Both the position numbers and the translations under genes were made by a program. Shown here in pieces: positions 33,310-45,746 of a stretch of DNA of 64,000 bases. The stretch is from Zygnema cylindricum. Its lineage: Eukaryota > Streptophyta > Zygnematophyceae > Zygnematales > Zygnemataceae. The notes below the pieces were generated by a model. That model saw only the letters and a list, made by a program, of their open reading frames with translations, did not search any database and had not been told where the DNA came from. Position 1 is the stretch's first letter. Every line of letters begins with the position of its first letter. The stretch spans positions 1 through 64,000 of the forward strand of contig JBBHKE010002077.1 in assembly GCA_037447655.1 (NCBI GenBank), in the 5' to 3' direction.

Positions 33310-36166
33310 TGTCATCAAGAATTCCTATTTTCTTGGAGGAAAAATATGTTTATTGGGCGGATATGGTGGAAACACACTTTGAAAATGTTAATCTTTTGGA
33401 TCCCTTGCGGTAACATATGCATCTTGGTCAAAGAAAAATTCACAAGTTCAATCTATTCTCAAATTTTGTATCTCTGAGGAATTGGTTGTGTCTTTGTTTA
33501 AAATGCAAAAGGGTATCGATATGTGGAAGTCTCTTAAAGATGATTATGAAAAGGCTAATGTCCAAGAATAACTATTTTTGGCTGGACAAATTTGGGAATA
33601 CAAATACACGGGCGGCAAAATGGCCCGATATGGTAACAAGTTTCGAATTCTAATAGCATCTCATGTTTGTGCAGGTGTATCATCTCCTCAGTTTCAGCAG
33701 GCTGCATTACTAATGATAGGTCTTCCTAATACTATGAAAGCTGCATGTGATAGGCTGAAACAAAAAGATAAAACTAGCTGGAATTTACAGTTAGATATTA
33801 ATTTGGTATTAGAGGAGGGAGTTGATTATAAATTCTCAGTGCAGAAAGGCAGGTAGAGGCATTTAACACAGACTTTGTCAAAAATGCCTCGTTTAATCAG
33901 CAGAGAAATCAGTAAAATTATAACCAGAATTAGTTCAAACAGTTTAATCAGGGAGGAAATAGACCGTCTTTCAATGATTGTTTTAATTATAATGAAAATT
34001 TCATGGATATAAGTTCTGTCCTTAGTTTAAAAAAGCTAACGAAACAGAATTGTACAGACCTGGATGGCAACAAAGCCGGTATAATCAAGGTTTCACAAGA
34101 TCTACCCTTCGAGAAAATGCACTATATTCGGCATCCCATCTTACCAGGCGGAATCTTTGACACTCTCTGACGAGAACGACGAGGACTTATTCTCTATGGC
34201 GGCAGCAATAGAGGGTAAAAAAGAGAGTGGATGGATAATGGATACAGGAGCGTCGGCAGAAATGTGCTGGAACAAGGCACTTTTCAAAAATTTGACATCC
34301 ACACCCGAGGAAAAATATCTACTATACCTGTGGTATGAGTGTACACACAAGTGATGTAGGTGATGCTTCTTTGTAAGTTGATATAGAAAGAAAGGCAGTT
34401 GAGAGAACTCTTCACAATGTTCTCTTTGTCTCGGATTTCAAGAAAAAATTGTTTTCAAATTCATTGGTAGAAAGTAAAGGGTTTGAGGTCAATTTGAAAA
34501 ATTGTCGGCAGGTTGTTAACAACAATGGAAAGATTGCGGTCACAGCCACTAGAGATGCCAACAAAATGTATCAAATGGATATGCCCGATAATAAAGAAAA
34601 TGATGTTTTATAATCCGGTGCATTATCTTCAGATGAGCTGTGGCATAAGAGGTTAGAATATGTGAACTATGACAGTTTTGAAAAAAATGGTACATGCTGG
34701 TAAATTAGAAGAAGTCACTCTTGCAGATCAGTCACTTTAAATGTGTTATGACTCTGCACTAGGAAAAATACACAGATTACCGTTTCCTCAAAAATTTGAA
34801 CACCGGTCCACTAAACTTTTGCAACTATTTCATTCTGATGTTTTCGGTCCTGCAAAGGTACAATCTGCCGGAGGGATGAAATATATGGTTACATTTATAG
34901 ATGATTTTTTGAGGTTTACTAAAATCTACTTCATAAAGGACAAAAGTGAAGTCTTCACCCACTTCGAACACTACAAAGCATGGGCGGAGAAACTGCATGA
35001 TCTGCCAATTCTGGAACTCAGATCGGACAACGACGTGGAATATACGTCAAAAGAGTTTGAAAAATTCCTACTTAAAGAAGGTATCATTCATCAGCTAACC
35101 GTTCCATATTCACCGGAACAAAATGGGGTTTCAAAAAAACCAAATGGAACTATTATAGAGAGCTCTAGGTCCATGCTTGCGAATAAGGATGTGGATCCAA
35201 AATTATGGGCCGAAGGATTGAATTGTGTTGTTTATTTAAAGAATAGAATATGGTCAAGATCTGTAGAGACTACTCCCTATGAAGTTTGGACTAGTAGAAA
35301 ACCGGATGTTAGTCATTTCAAAGTCTTTGGGAGCAAATGTTTCATTTTAAATACATCTAAGGACATGTAAAAAATTGAACCGAAAGGGTTACCGGGTATT
35401 TTGTTGGGGTATGATGATCACTCCAAAGGGTATAGAGTCTTTGTATTTGAGAAACATAAAATAATTGTAGCAAAAAATATTATTGTAAAGAATGAGCTTG
35501 ACTCCATAGATTTATTTAAAATGACAGCACAAAGTAAGCAGCAAAAAATATAGGAATATGTCATTTTGGACTGCAAACAATAGATTGTCACAAAATGCAC
35601 AGGCCTCCGGTGGTGACACCGGTGTTTGAAATTAACCAAGTACCACAACAAGTTTATTTTCAGCCCGGTAACCAGAATCCGAATCCTACAGATTCTACAC
35701 AGAGACAAAATAGAAATGCGAGGGATCCGACGATTTCAACCTCAGAATTTCCGGAAGAAGACGATCTAGTAGCCGACTGCAAACAAACTCCTACTTTGCC
35801 TACTCTGCGGCCTCAAGGGAGCCTCTGACCATTCAAGAGGCTTTCTCATCACTAGAACGACATCACTGGGTCGAGGCAGCTAACAACGAAATGAAGTCGA
35901 TCATGGAAGCTCAAACATGGGAGCTTGTGGATCTTCCTCCAGACCGAAAAGCAATCGGCAGCAAATGTGTATTCAAAGTGAATTTAAATCTAGATAACAC
36001 CATTGAACGATATAAAGCTAGGCTTGTGGCAAAGGGGTATAACAAAAAAAACGAATTGACTTTGAAGATTTTTTTTCTCCCGTTGTAAGATTTCCGACAG
36101 TTAGGATCTTGCTGTCCCTAGCTGCTATAGAAGATATGGAAATACATCAGATGGATGTAAAAACGG

Positions 36167-36274
36167 CCTTCTTGCATGGAGAGCTAGAAGAGACCATTTA
36201 TATGCAGCAGCCAGAAATGGCCTTCTTGCATGGAGAGCTAGAAGAGACCATTTATATGCAGCAGCCAGAAATGT
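36167..36274 (+). repeat. 54-bp in-frame duplication in RT of element C
   Basis: The codons for AFLHGELEETIYMQQPEM occur twice in succession with no frame change. Related RTs have one copy. Confidence 0.9.
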
Positions 36275-37400
36275 ATGCACAACCAAGAAAAGAGCACTTA
36301 GTATGCAAATTGTTAAAATCTTTCTACGACCTAAAACAGGCCCTGGCGAATGGAATCTGAAGCTTGACGAAGTCTTAACTAGCCTAGGATTTCAAAGGAT
36401 AAGCTCTTATCATTTTGTTTACGTTCTAAACGGTGAGGATGGGATATTGCGTATGTAGATGATCTACTACTAATTAGGAAATCAATGACTAAAGTTAATA
36501 AAATCAAAACTGCCTTAAACTCACGGTTTGAGATGAAAGACATCGGTGAGGCAAAATATATTATAGGTATTCAGGTAGAAAGGGATAGAAATAATATTGA
36601 CTCAAAAAGAGGCTATTAGAAACATGTTAGATGAGTATAGAATGCGGGGGGCAAAAGGGTATATAACTCCAATAGAGTTTCGGCAGAAGTTAGAGGGAAA
36701 AGAAACAGAACCGGGTGTTATTGTTAGTGAGTATTGAGTTTCAGGGGAGGATGATCCTATGACACTAATACCTTACAGACAAATAGCGGGAAGTTTAATA
36801 TATTTCATGAACTGTACCCGTCTTGATACTGTTGCAGCAGTTGGGGTACTGAGCAGATGTCCAGAAAATCCTAGAAAATCTGACCATGATGGAGCAAGGA
36901 TAGTCTTAAGATATTTGGCAGGAACCAAAGACCTCAAACTCACACTAGGCGGAGAAGAGGTGAAGCTGCAAACATGGAGTGATGCAAGTTATGGCGCCAT
37001 GCCATGCAGGAAATCCACCACGGGATTCGTTTTACAAATTGGGAACGGGACTTGCTGCTGGAGCAGCAAACTTTAAAATATTACGGCACAATCGACAACG
37101 GAGTCAGAATACATGGCAGCAAGCTCGACCCTAAAAAAACTCTTATGGGGAAAATCCATGCTGCAAAAATTAGGATACATGCAAGTTGGTCCACAGGTGA
37201 TCTGGTGTGATAACCAAGCTGCCATTGCCATTGCCTCTAATCCAAGTCACCACTTCAAGAGTAAACACATGGATGTAAGATTGCACTTTGTAAGGGAAAA
37301 AATGTTTTCCGGGTAATTAAATTATGCTATCTGCCAGATGCAAAAATGATTGCTAATATGCTCACTAAAGCTTTTCCGGCTCCTAAGCTGAAGTATTAAA

Positions 37401-37619
37401 GGGAGCTTAAGTATTAAAGGGATGCACTGGGACTAAGTGGCTAGCTGAGTTGCTGCGGTGTTATACTGCCATACTGCGCTAAGTCCTACATTGGGATGTA
37501 GTGGGACTAGGTAAAATAGTTGCGTTGCTATGCTGCCATACTGCGCTAGTACACTAACTCAGCTGCGCTTCTTTAGATCGCAGCTGCGGTGATACACTAA
37601 GTCTAAAACTTTAGGGGAG
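37401..37619 (+). repeat. Element C 3' untranslated tail and polypurine tract
   Basis: Between the pol end and the 3' LTR: repeats of AAGTATTAAAGGG, GTTGC(G/T)GTGTTATACTGCCATACTGCGCTA-like phrases in duplicate, and the purine tract TTAGGGGAG just before the LTR. Confidence 0.6.
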
Positions 37620-38498
37620 TGTTGATATTGGAAAGCTTTAAGTCTCAGTAAATTACTGTAACGGCAGAAACAGAGTAAAATATAGCGTAAAGGGCACGCG
37701 TCGTCACTTAAGTATAAAACAAGTATTTCGGAATGGCACCGACATCCACATATTCCTGTCACACATTGAACGAGACAAAGCAGATGCGACGCAGATGGCA
37801 CAAAGCAGCTGCGGCTATTCAGTAGTGGACGACGCAGCAGCGACAAAGTTGCGGTGAAGTTGAATATGATTCGGAACGAGACAACGCAGTTGCGGTTAAC
37901 CTGAATCAAGTCAATGGACGAGAGTCATAGATATTTACTGGCAGGTGTTTTTGCAACATCTAGATGAAATCATCTTGACAATAGTAATTAAGCTAGCGGC
38001 AAATAATTGTATTGATCTCTCAGATATATTGAGTGTATAGTGGAAGAATTAGCTTTAGTATGATTAGAAGTACTTAGATCACAGTGGCAATTAGGATTTT
38101 GGACGTACCTCTCAGGAACGTTTGTATCGGAGGTATAACACTATGTAACAGGACAGCTAGGAGTAAAAACTTACTACCAGTTATAAACTTAGGACTCATA
38201 ACATTTGACGTATCCAGACTTCTATATTGTGTAATTTGCAAACTATATCTGGGAAACTTTTGAGTTGCATATATTGGTTTATGTTGGATCAATTAGAATG
38301 AAACTTTGGGAGTTGTCAGACTTTGTAATATTCTATGGTATGGTATAGTCTAAACAAGTTTGGACCTTTGTGACAAATTTGGTGAGCTGTAGAAAACAAC
38401 TTTTGGGTAGGATTTTTGGTAAGCTTCTGTGAGTGAATTATGTCTACTTCTACTACTACTGTTGTTGTTCCACTTGCTCCAGTGGTCGTGGAACAACA
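37620..38498 (+). mobile_element. 3' LTR of copia element C
   Basis: 879 bp, TGTTGATATTGG...GTGGAACAACA. It is preceded by the polypurine tract GGGGAG. Compared with the LTR at 28892, it lacks about 150-200 bp after position 70. The end again encodes the M-S-T-S-T gag start (38440). Confidence 0.8.
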
Positions 38499-38584
38499 TA
38501 TGGTTGGCTCTTTAGCAGACAAATTGTTGTTCCACTTGCTCCAGTGGTCGTGGAACAACATATGGTTGGCTCTTTAGCAGACAA
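38462..38584 (+). repeat. 61-bp tandem duplication across the LTR end
   Basis: TTGTTGTTCCACTTGCTCCA... to CTTTAGCAGACAAA appears twice. Each copy includes the LTR terminus plus flanking sequence, so the duplication happened after insertion. Confidence 0.85.
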
Positions 38585-38867
38585 AGTGCAGATTAAGGAG
38601 AGAGAGAGAGAAAAAGGAGTTGTTAACAAAATGAATTCGTGACCCCACTAGAATTTGATCATAGTACCTTCACAGTCACCACGTAGAAGATGTTGTCGGC
38701 CTTATTCATTAGGTATTGAGGAAACATTACATATATATGGAGTGATCTGTTAATAAAGACGGTACTAATATACATACTCCATTTCACGGATTACCAAACA
38801 AAACGACGTTGAATTTAAACGGACGCGATTAATTGCGGACTTGAGATTCGACGGCTCACAACATTTT
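38585..38867. other. No recognisable feature
   Basis: About 280 bp between a plus-strand and a minus-strand LTR. A short GAGA run lies at 38600. Nothing else stands out. Confidence 0.5.
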
Positions 38868-39916
38868 TGTTGTTCTACAACCACACTTGCAAGAGGTGGT
38901 CTTGCAGAAGTAGTGGAAGTAGACATAATAACAACAAAAACTGTCAATGACCTACTTCAAGATCCAACTTTTAGTTGAAGTAGACATAATAGCAACAGAA
39001 ACTGTCAATGACCTACTTCAAGATCCAACTTTCAGTTGACACAGAATGTGACTCAAAAAGCCAATCTGCCCTAAATTCATCACAATGATACATAACACAA
39101 TAAACTGACAATTCCTAAAATGAAAGCCCAATTGATCTAGTTAACCATAAAATATAATGTCTGAAAGTTTCACAAAATCTGCCCTTAGATTATCATAATC
39201 CCAAAACTGGATGATACAAATTTGGCTGAGTCCTAAATTATACACTCCCAGTGAGTATCTATTGTCTATACTAATTAAGGTAACTCTATTAGAGTACTAT
39301 ACTAATTTACGACAAAGTATTCTACTTGTACGTAACTCTACCGTAAATACCTCCAAAACCCTATTTACTACTTGCTGCTAAATGAACAATGTAACACTAA
39401 TTTCTAATAAACTAAAAGCCAACCATTTGTTTTTCAGATATTTACAGATATCGTCTGTACAATTAATGTTGCCGATGCCTAGTCAGCATCAATCACAAAA
39501 ATCCAGATATAGGTTGATCTAGTGGTACGAAACATCCTAAGTGCATACGGCGCACTTAGTCATTGTGGTCCCCGCTTTGATCGCGTCGGTTGAATTGGCT
39601 CGTACCAACGATCTACTTTTGATCTCTTGCAATTCTCTCTCGGATGTTTGGTTTACTCTTTGTCCATTCGATTCACCAAAACCGCCCGTAAGTTTTGTGA
39701 CACGCGTATGTGGGTGTCGATTGCCACTCATGAATACCTACATCATCTTCAAATGTTGACGCGTGTCCTTGCTGAAGTACAGTACACTCTACAGTCTATC
39801 TGCTACTGTCACACTATCAAAGGTAAGTATTTTATTTGTCTTAGATGAAAAATATTCTAAGTTCTTAATCTCCATTCATTGCATTGTCTACTGAACTAAA
39901 GATTTATATTTCAACA
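38868..39916 (-). mobile_element. 3' LTR of copia element D, family 1
   Basis: 1049 bp with TGTTG...CAACA ends. It is followed by CTCCCCTAAATC, the complement of a polypurine tract, then RNase H of element D. On the minus strand its end encodes M-S-T-S-T-T-S-A-R-P-P...VVVEQQ (38927 down). A local duplication of GAAGTAGACATAATA-type sequence (period about 63) lies at 38917-39030. Confidence 0.8.
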
Positions 39917-42900
39917 CTCCCCTAAATCTTTACACCCAGTTACTCACTCAACCCAATAGCCTCTCTAAAAAACTGCAATTTAGGAGCAAAAAGGGCTTTT
40001 GTTTACATGTCAGCCACCATCTTCTCATCCGAGAAATAACAAAATTTAATGACTTTTGCAAGCACTTTTTCTTTGACAAAGTGAAGTCTAACATCCACGC
40101 GTTTGCTCTTAAAATGATGGTTGGGGTTAGTGGCAATTGCAATGGCTGCCTAGTTGTCACACTAGATAGCTTGAGGACCTGTTTGCATATACCAAAGTTT
40201 ATGTAAAATAGACTTGTCCCATAGGAGCTCCTTGAGGGCAGAAGCTGCTGCCGTGTATTTTGACTCTTTTGTGGATTGAGATGTATTCTTTTGTAATTTG
40301 CTCCTCCAGCAGCAAGTTCCTTCTCCAATCTTAAGAAGAAAACCGATTGTAGATTTCTAGCTTGGCATGTCCGAATAACTAACGTCGCTCCTCGTTTGTA
40401 TTTTCAATTCTCCTCCTCCGAGTATAAGCTTAAGATTTAGAGTACCTCCAAGATATCTCAACACTTTTTTTGCTACTTCCCAGTTTGCCTTTTTAGGGTT
40501 TGATTTCTACTCAAGACTTGCAGACTTCTACTCAAGACTCCCACAACTGATTTCTACTCAAGACTTGCAGACTTCTACTCAAGACTCCCACAACTGCTGT
40601 AACATCAGGTCTCGTACAATTCAAAAACTATGTAAGACTTCCAACTACTAGTCTGTATGGTTTTGAGGCCATAAACTCCCCCGTCTCTAGACTATCACTA
40701 ACCATTATCCTCGAATCTGAATCACTTCCTTCCAATTTTTGCCTAAATTCCATGGGAGTTACAATCCTCTTCCAATTTCTGCCTAAATTCCATGGGAGTT
40801 ACAAATCCTCTTACATCTTTTGTTTCAATTTTTTCCAGGATATTACCTATTGCTTCTTTCTGAGTCAATATAATCAACCTTTTGTTTATATCTTTTTTTA
40901 ACTGTATGCCTAAGATATACTTGGCCTCACGGAGGTGTTTCATCTCAAACTTAGACCTTAAAGTTGCTTTAATGCGGTTTATCTCATCCATTGATTTACT
41001 CATTAGTAATAAGTCATCCACATGTACTTCAATGTACTGTACTCCATCCTCCCCTTGTAAAACATATACAGAATGATCTAAGCTAACTCTATTAAAACCT
41101 AGCCCAGTCAAAAACTCATCTAACTTCAGATTCCATTGCCTAGGGGCTTGTTTCAGCCTATAAAGAGATTTCATCAACTTATTCACTAATTCTTCCTTTC
41201 CCTTTTCTACATACATTTCAAGTTGCTTCATATAAATGGTTTCTTCTAATTGTCCATGCAAAAAAGTTGTTTTAACATCTATTTGATGTATTTCTATATT
41301 CTCTATAGCCGCTAGACTTAGTAGAATTATGACAGTAGAAAGTCTAACAACTGGAGAGAAGGTTTTTCCAGAGTCAATACCTTCTTTTTCATTGTACTAA
41401 TTGGCCACTAGTCCGGCCTTATACCTTTCAATGGTGTTGTGCGAGTTCAACTTCACCTTAAATACCCATTTGTTGCCAATGGCTTTTCTGCCGGTAGGAA
41501 GATCTACCAGCTCCCATGTCTGTGCCTCCATAATATACTTTATTTCATTGTTTGCCGCCTCGATCCAGTGATTTCTCTCATGTGACGAAAAGGCCTCTTG
41601 AATTTTGAGAGGCTCCTTGGTAGCTGCAAAAAAATCAAAGTGAGAACTTGTTTGCAGACGGCTGCTAGATCTCCTTCTTCCGGGAAATTCTGTCGCTGAA
41701 ATTATTGGCAGTCTAGGATTTGACTGCGTGGTCTGTTATGTCACCTGTGCTGGACCTGACTATGTAACAGTTTGTTCCGCCTGATTTTGAACTAGCGGTC
41801 AAGCATCCTATGAAGGAACCAGGGAAACTGAAGGAAGAGATGTCTGACTTGCTGGTGGAAAGGAAACTCGCTGTGCATGGTGAAAAATAACATTTTTTTG
41901 TTTGTCTTTTGCCGGTTGGTTTGCCACTTTAAAAAAGGCAACCAGCTCTGGTTCATCTTTAATCTGTATATTTCTAAAGATGATTACTTTTTACTTCTCA
42001 AATACAAATACTTTATATCCTTTTGCATGATCATCATACCCCATAAAAATCCTCAGTAAGCCCTTGGCATCCATTTTCCAACTATCTTCTGAAGTGTCTT
42101 GTCTAGAATAAAACACTTGGTGCCAAAGATCTTAAAGTGAATAACATCAAGTTTTTCTCTTGTCCAAAGCTCATAAGATGTAGTGCTAAGAGATCCAGAC
42201 GCAATTCTATTCTTAATATAAACATCACAGTTGAGTGTTTCAGCCCAGAATTTCAGATCTAGCCCTATATCTACAAGCATGGACCGAGCACTTTTTGTCA
42301 CTATCCTATTAAATCTCTCAAAAACACCATTTTGTTCCGGTGTATAAAGAACTGTAAGATTGTGATTAATACCTTCTTGAAGGAAGAACAGTTTGAATTC
42401 CCTTGATGTATACTCTCCTCCGTTGTACAATCTCACTGCCAGGATTGGTACTCTATGAAGCTTTAACGCCCACGGTTTGTAGTGTTTGAAGTGAGTAAAT
42501 ACTTCATTTTTATGCTGCATGAAGTAAACTTTGGTGTAAATTGAGTAGTTATCTGTAAATACAACCATATAGTGGACGTCTCCAGCCGAGGCCATTTGTG
42601 AAGGACGGAGAATATCAGGATGTATTAGCTGCAGAACTCTTTTCGATCTGTTGTCTTTTTCCTGTGGAAATGGCAATCTCTTGATCTTGCCAAGGGAATA
42701 ACCATCACATAATTTGATAGGATAAGATGTGATAAAAACTCCATCAACTTTTCCCTGGTTCACCATTTTCTTTAGACTATCATAATTCATATGTCCTAAT
42801 CTTTTATGCCACAACTCATTATCCGATTAGACGCTGGAGTAGAGGATATCATTTTCTTTATTTTCAACCATGTCTATTCGGTACATTTAGCTAACATCTC

Positions 42901-44736
42901 TAGTTTGCGATACTGCTACTTTCCCTTTCTTGCTCACAACCTGTCTACCTCCTTTCAGAATGACATCAAATCCGTTGCTTTCCACTAAGGACGTAGAAAA
43001 GAAGATTATTCTTAAAGTCTGGAACATAAAAAACATTGTGTAGAGTTGTTTCTACCGACTTCCCCCCCACATCTACCATCAAAGATACATCACCCTGAGC
43101 TAAAGTTTGAACACTCATGCCACAAACATAGTAGATACTCTTTAGAGATGTCTGCTGCAAATTTGTAAAAGCTGCCTTGTTCCAGCACATGTGGGCCAAT
43201 GCTCCCGTGTCCATGATCCATTCTACATCTTTTAGACCCTACATGGCTGCCGTCATAGCAGATAACTCCGCCTCCTCTTGCTCAGTGAAGCTCTAAGACT
43301 AATCTGCATCAATTGCAGAAGCTGAAAAAAAAGCACTTCCACGGGTGGGATTTCCAAAAACACCTCGGTGATATTGGCTTTGCTGCCACCTTGGCCTGTA
43401 TAAACCTGTTTCATTTTCATTATTCAGTTTAGGACAATACCTGTATCCATGTCCCTTCTCCCTCAGAGCAATAAAAACAATTAGTAGAAGATTGTCTATT
43501 TGGCCTATGATTAAATTGATTTCAATTCTGGTTAAACTGATTCCTATTTTGATTAAACTGATTTTTTTATCAAAGTCTGTTGCAAACGCCTCAACTTTTC
43601 CATCTCCTTTAAGGATTTTAGTATTAGACTCTTTTTCCAATATAAGATTATACGCTAACTGAAATGACTATCTAGCCTTATGATCCACAAACCCATCCAA
43701 CAAGAGGTCATCGTCCTCGTCCTTGGATTCCTCCTCATGTACCTGCGTCATAAGAGCCTTTTTCTTTCCTCTTGGAGGTCTTCTGATCTGCCCCTCTTTT
43801 ACCCAAAGTTTGGTTAGCTTAGAGCACTCCGTCATATAGTGCCATGGTTTGTTACAGAAATGGTACAGCGCTTGGGAGCCCCCGATCCAGACTTATCGGA
43901 CTGATTTCTCAGCCACCCCCCTCCGTAGTTTTAAACCAGTTTTCTAGGATCCCTGTTCCACCAATCGGTCCCGGTTGCCAAGGCTTGTCCATTCTTTCCA
44001 CCCTTTCGGATCTTTGTTGTGTTCTCTTGAACAAGGATCATCCCTACCATTGAATTCCATATCCACCTGGAGTTCGACAAGTCCTACACACGGTTGACTA
44101 TATCCTCGTAATCATAAGGTAATTCATAAGCAAGCAATTGACCTACATCTTTTCAGTTCAACTTGTCCAGCACTCTCTAGCTCCATGAATAGTGTTGCGA
44201 GCTCATTACAAAATCTAACATCTTCTCCCGTTTGTATAGATATGTATCTATTTTATGATCAGCCAACAGTTGTTGCTGAATCGTACCACTTCCGTACATC
44301 TCTATGAGAGCCACCCATAGATCGAGTGCCATTTCTATTTGCAAATGAGGAGATGCAAGTCCTTGAGTAAGATGGCAAAGGATGAAGTGCTTTGTCGCCA
44401 TATTGTTATAGTCCCAAGTATTAATATCAATCTCATTATTCCTCGAAATAGGGGACATGAATGCTGAACCGGTTGCTATGGGTATGATCGTCACCTTCTC
44501 TTTTCCTTTTTTCACCACTTGCCTATTTTTGTCTCCTTTGTTGGAGATGGATCTGCATCTCTGGTTAATCTGCTTCCTCCAAACCATGGAGGGTTGCCCA
44601 GACCGGATGGGCGCCTCACTCGTGCACTCACTATTCCCCAAAACCTTTTCTCACATAGATGTCATATCATCATACTCTCCTAGTATATGAAGCTAGTTCC
44701 ATTAAAGATGGGCACCCTAGAGGGTGGCCCATAACC
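39917..44736 (-). pseudogene. Copia element D, mosaic of family-2 gag and family-1 pol
   Basis: From 44736 down: primer site; gag (44641-44177) with family-2 sequence; a family-2 zinc knuckle CHFCNKPWHYMTEC (about 43860-43815) and acidic stretch; then at about 43670 the sequence changes to family-1 gag C-terminus with a second knuckle region (CPKLNNENETGLYRPRWQQ). Protease is MDTGALAHMC. The integrase frame is open for 253 residues (42814-42053), but RSDN reads RLYN and CDGC reads CDGY, losing a catalytic Asp and a zinc ligand. RT (41261-40743) has HVDDLLL. RNase H follows to 39960. Local duplications occur at 40505-40600 and 40740-40806. Confidence 0.85.
44726..44736 (-). promoter_or_regulatory. 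Half-tRNA-iMet type primer binding site (minus)
   Basis: The minus strand reads GGTTATGGGCC, six bases after the inferred LTR end at 44743. It matches the sites at 11704 and 33299 exactly, although the LTR is of another family. Confidence 0.7.
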
Positions 44737-44742
44737 TTCAAC

Positions 44743-45702
44743 TGTGAGACCTCCATAGGTCCACAGAGTGGGTAGCTCACACGAAGCTCCTACGATAACC
44801 TAGAACCCTTTGCGTTCCAACTTTAATAACTGCCACCTTGGCAAACAATAACTTTGTCCAACTTAACCCTTGTAAAATCAAGACTCCATTGAGTGGATAG
44901 CAAAAAGAATGGGTTAATTTGCTCCCCTGAGAATGGCCAAAAATGGCCTGTAAATGTAGATGCCCTTAGAGAGAGAGAGAGGCGACTACTTTTAAAATGT
45001 CTAAGTCCTAAACCCCTTTATGAACACCCTTCTACTAAAGTACGGCACTAATCACACGATTGTGTAGTACAAAAGAAAAATACAGGTGCCAAAGTACTTT
45101 TTGTACGACCACTATACGACATGGCCATAAAGGTGACGCTTATCACATCTAGACTTGTTTTGATGCTTTTTGGAGATTCCGCAAGTTAATAAGATGGTGC
45201 CACGCATCATTCTGTGTGACGGTGACCGCGAACCGCTAAAGCGACCATTCTGCGTTGTCGGCTCGCACCATGGTCGTCCGATCTAAAATTCGCTCTAAAA
45301 ATCGTTCATCTAGTTAAATGGGATATCTTACGTATACATGTTTAAGTAATTATCACACCCTATATATCTCAGCATTGGTCTTAGACTATAGGACAAAGCT
45401 AAAGACTAATTTGACAGAAGGCAGGTACCAAAATTCAGTCTTGGGTCCGTCAAACCTTTTTGGTAACTGTACCAAAATCTGCCTTCTTGTCTTTTTGGAC
45501 AACCTAGGCAGCCATGGCTCAAACTCCCTCTCCAGTCTTCAGTGACTGCGACAAGTGTGAGGACTAAAGAGAGGAGTTAGAGACAAGTGTGAGGACTAAA
45601 GAGAGGAGTTAGAGACAGGTTGTCAGTGTTTCCTTTCTGCCTTTTATTTTACAATCTTCAAACTTAGAAAATACTAAAAGAAAACCATTAGTTTTTACAA
45701 CA
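44743..45702 (-). mobile_element. Copia LTR, family 2 (5' LTR of element D)
   Basis: 960 bp. In plus-strand reading it begins TGTGAGACCTCC and ends TTTTTACAACA. It aligns with 49307-50203 and 54738-55722 over CTAAGTCCTAAACC, TTTTTGTACGACC and the CAGCCATGGCT region. A 32-bp tandem duplication lies at 45560-45622 (GACAAGTGTGAGGACTAAAG twice). It is unlike element D's 3' LTR. Confidence 0.7.
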
Positions 45703-45746
45703 TGTGGCTTAAGTGGCTAGCAAATTCTAAAGCTTTACGGGAGTGC
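45703..45746 (+). pseudogene. Last codons of a plus-strand copia pol plus polypurine tract
   Basis: GGCTTAAGTGGCTAGC... matches the pol end of element C (LSG then stop), followed by TTTACGGGAGTGC and then an LTR start. The rest of that element is missing. Confidence 0.6.

Larger units (their letters stand above)
33240..37400 (+). pseudogene. Copia element C gag-pol, family 1
   Basis: Gag starts in the LTR (M-S-T-S-T-T..., 33240) and runs with frameshifts to about 34090. Protease WIMDTGASAEMC is at about 34231 with its catalytic DTG intact. Pre-integrase sequence lies near 34620. Integrase occupies 34741-35370 with HSDVFG and LRSDND, but the third acidic residue is replaced (NGVSKKPN where NGVSE is usual). 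RT (35891-36600) has an in-frame 18-residue duplication (36167-36274), frameshifts, and an intact YVDDLLL near 36453. RNase H (36759-37310) has GNGTCCWSSKL and QAAIAIASNPSHHFKSKHMDV. Several stops make it inactive. Confidence 0.85.

Noticed and set aside
39537-39848. Overlapping 64-73 residue frames on both strands
   Set aside because: They lie within a family-1 LTR and have no similarity to each other's equivalents in the other LTR copies.
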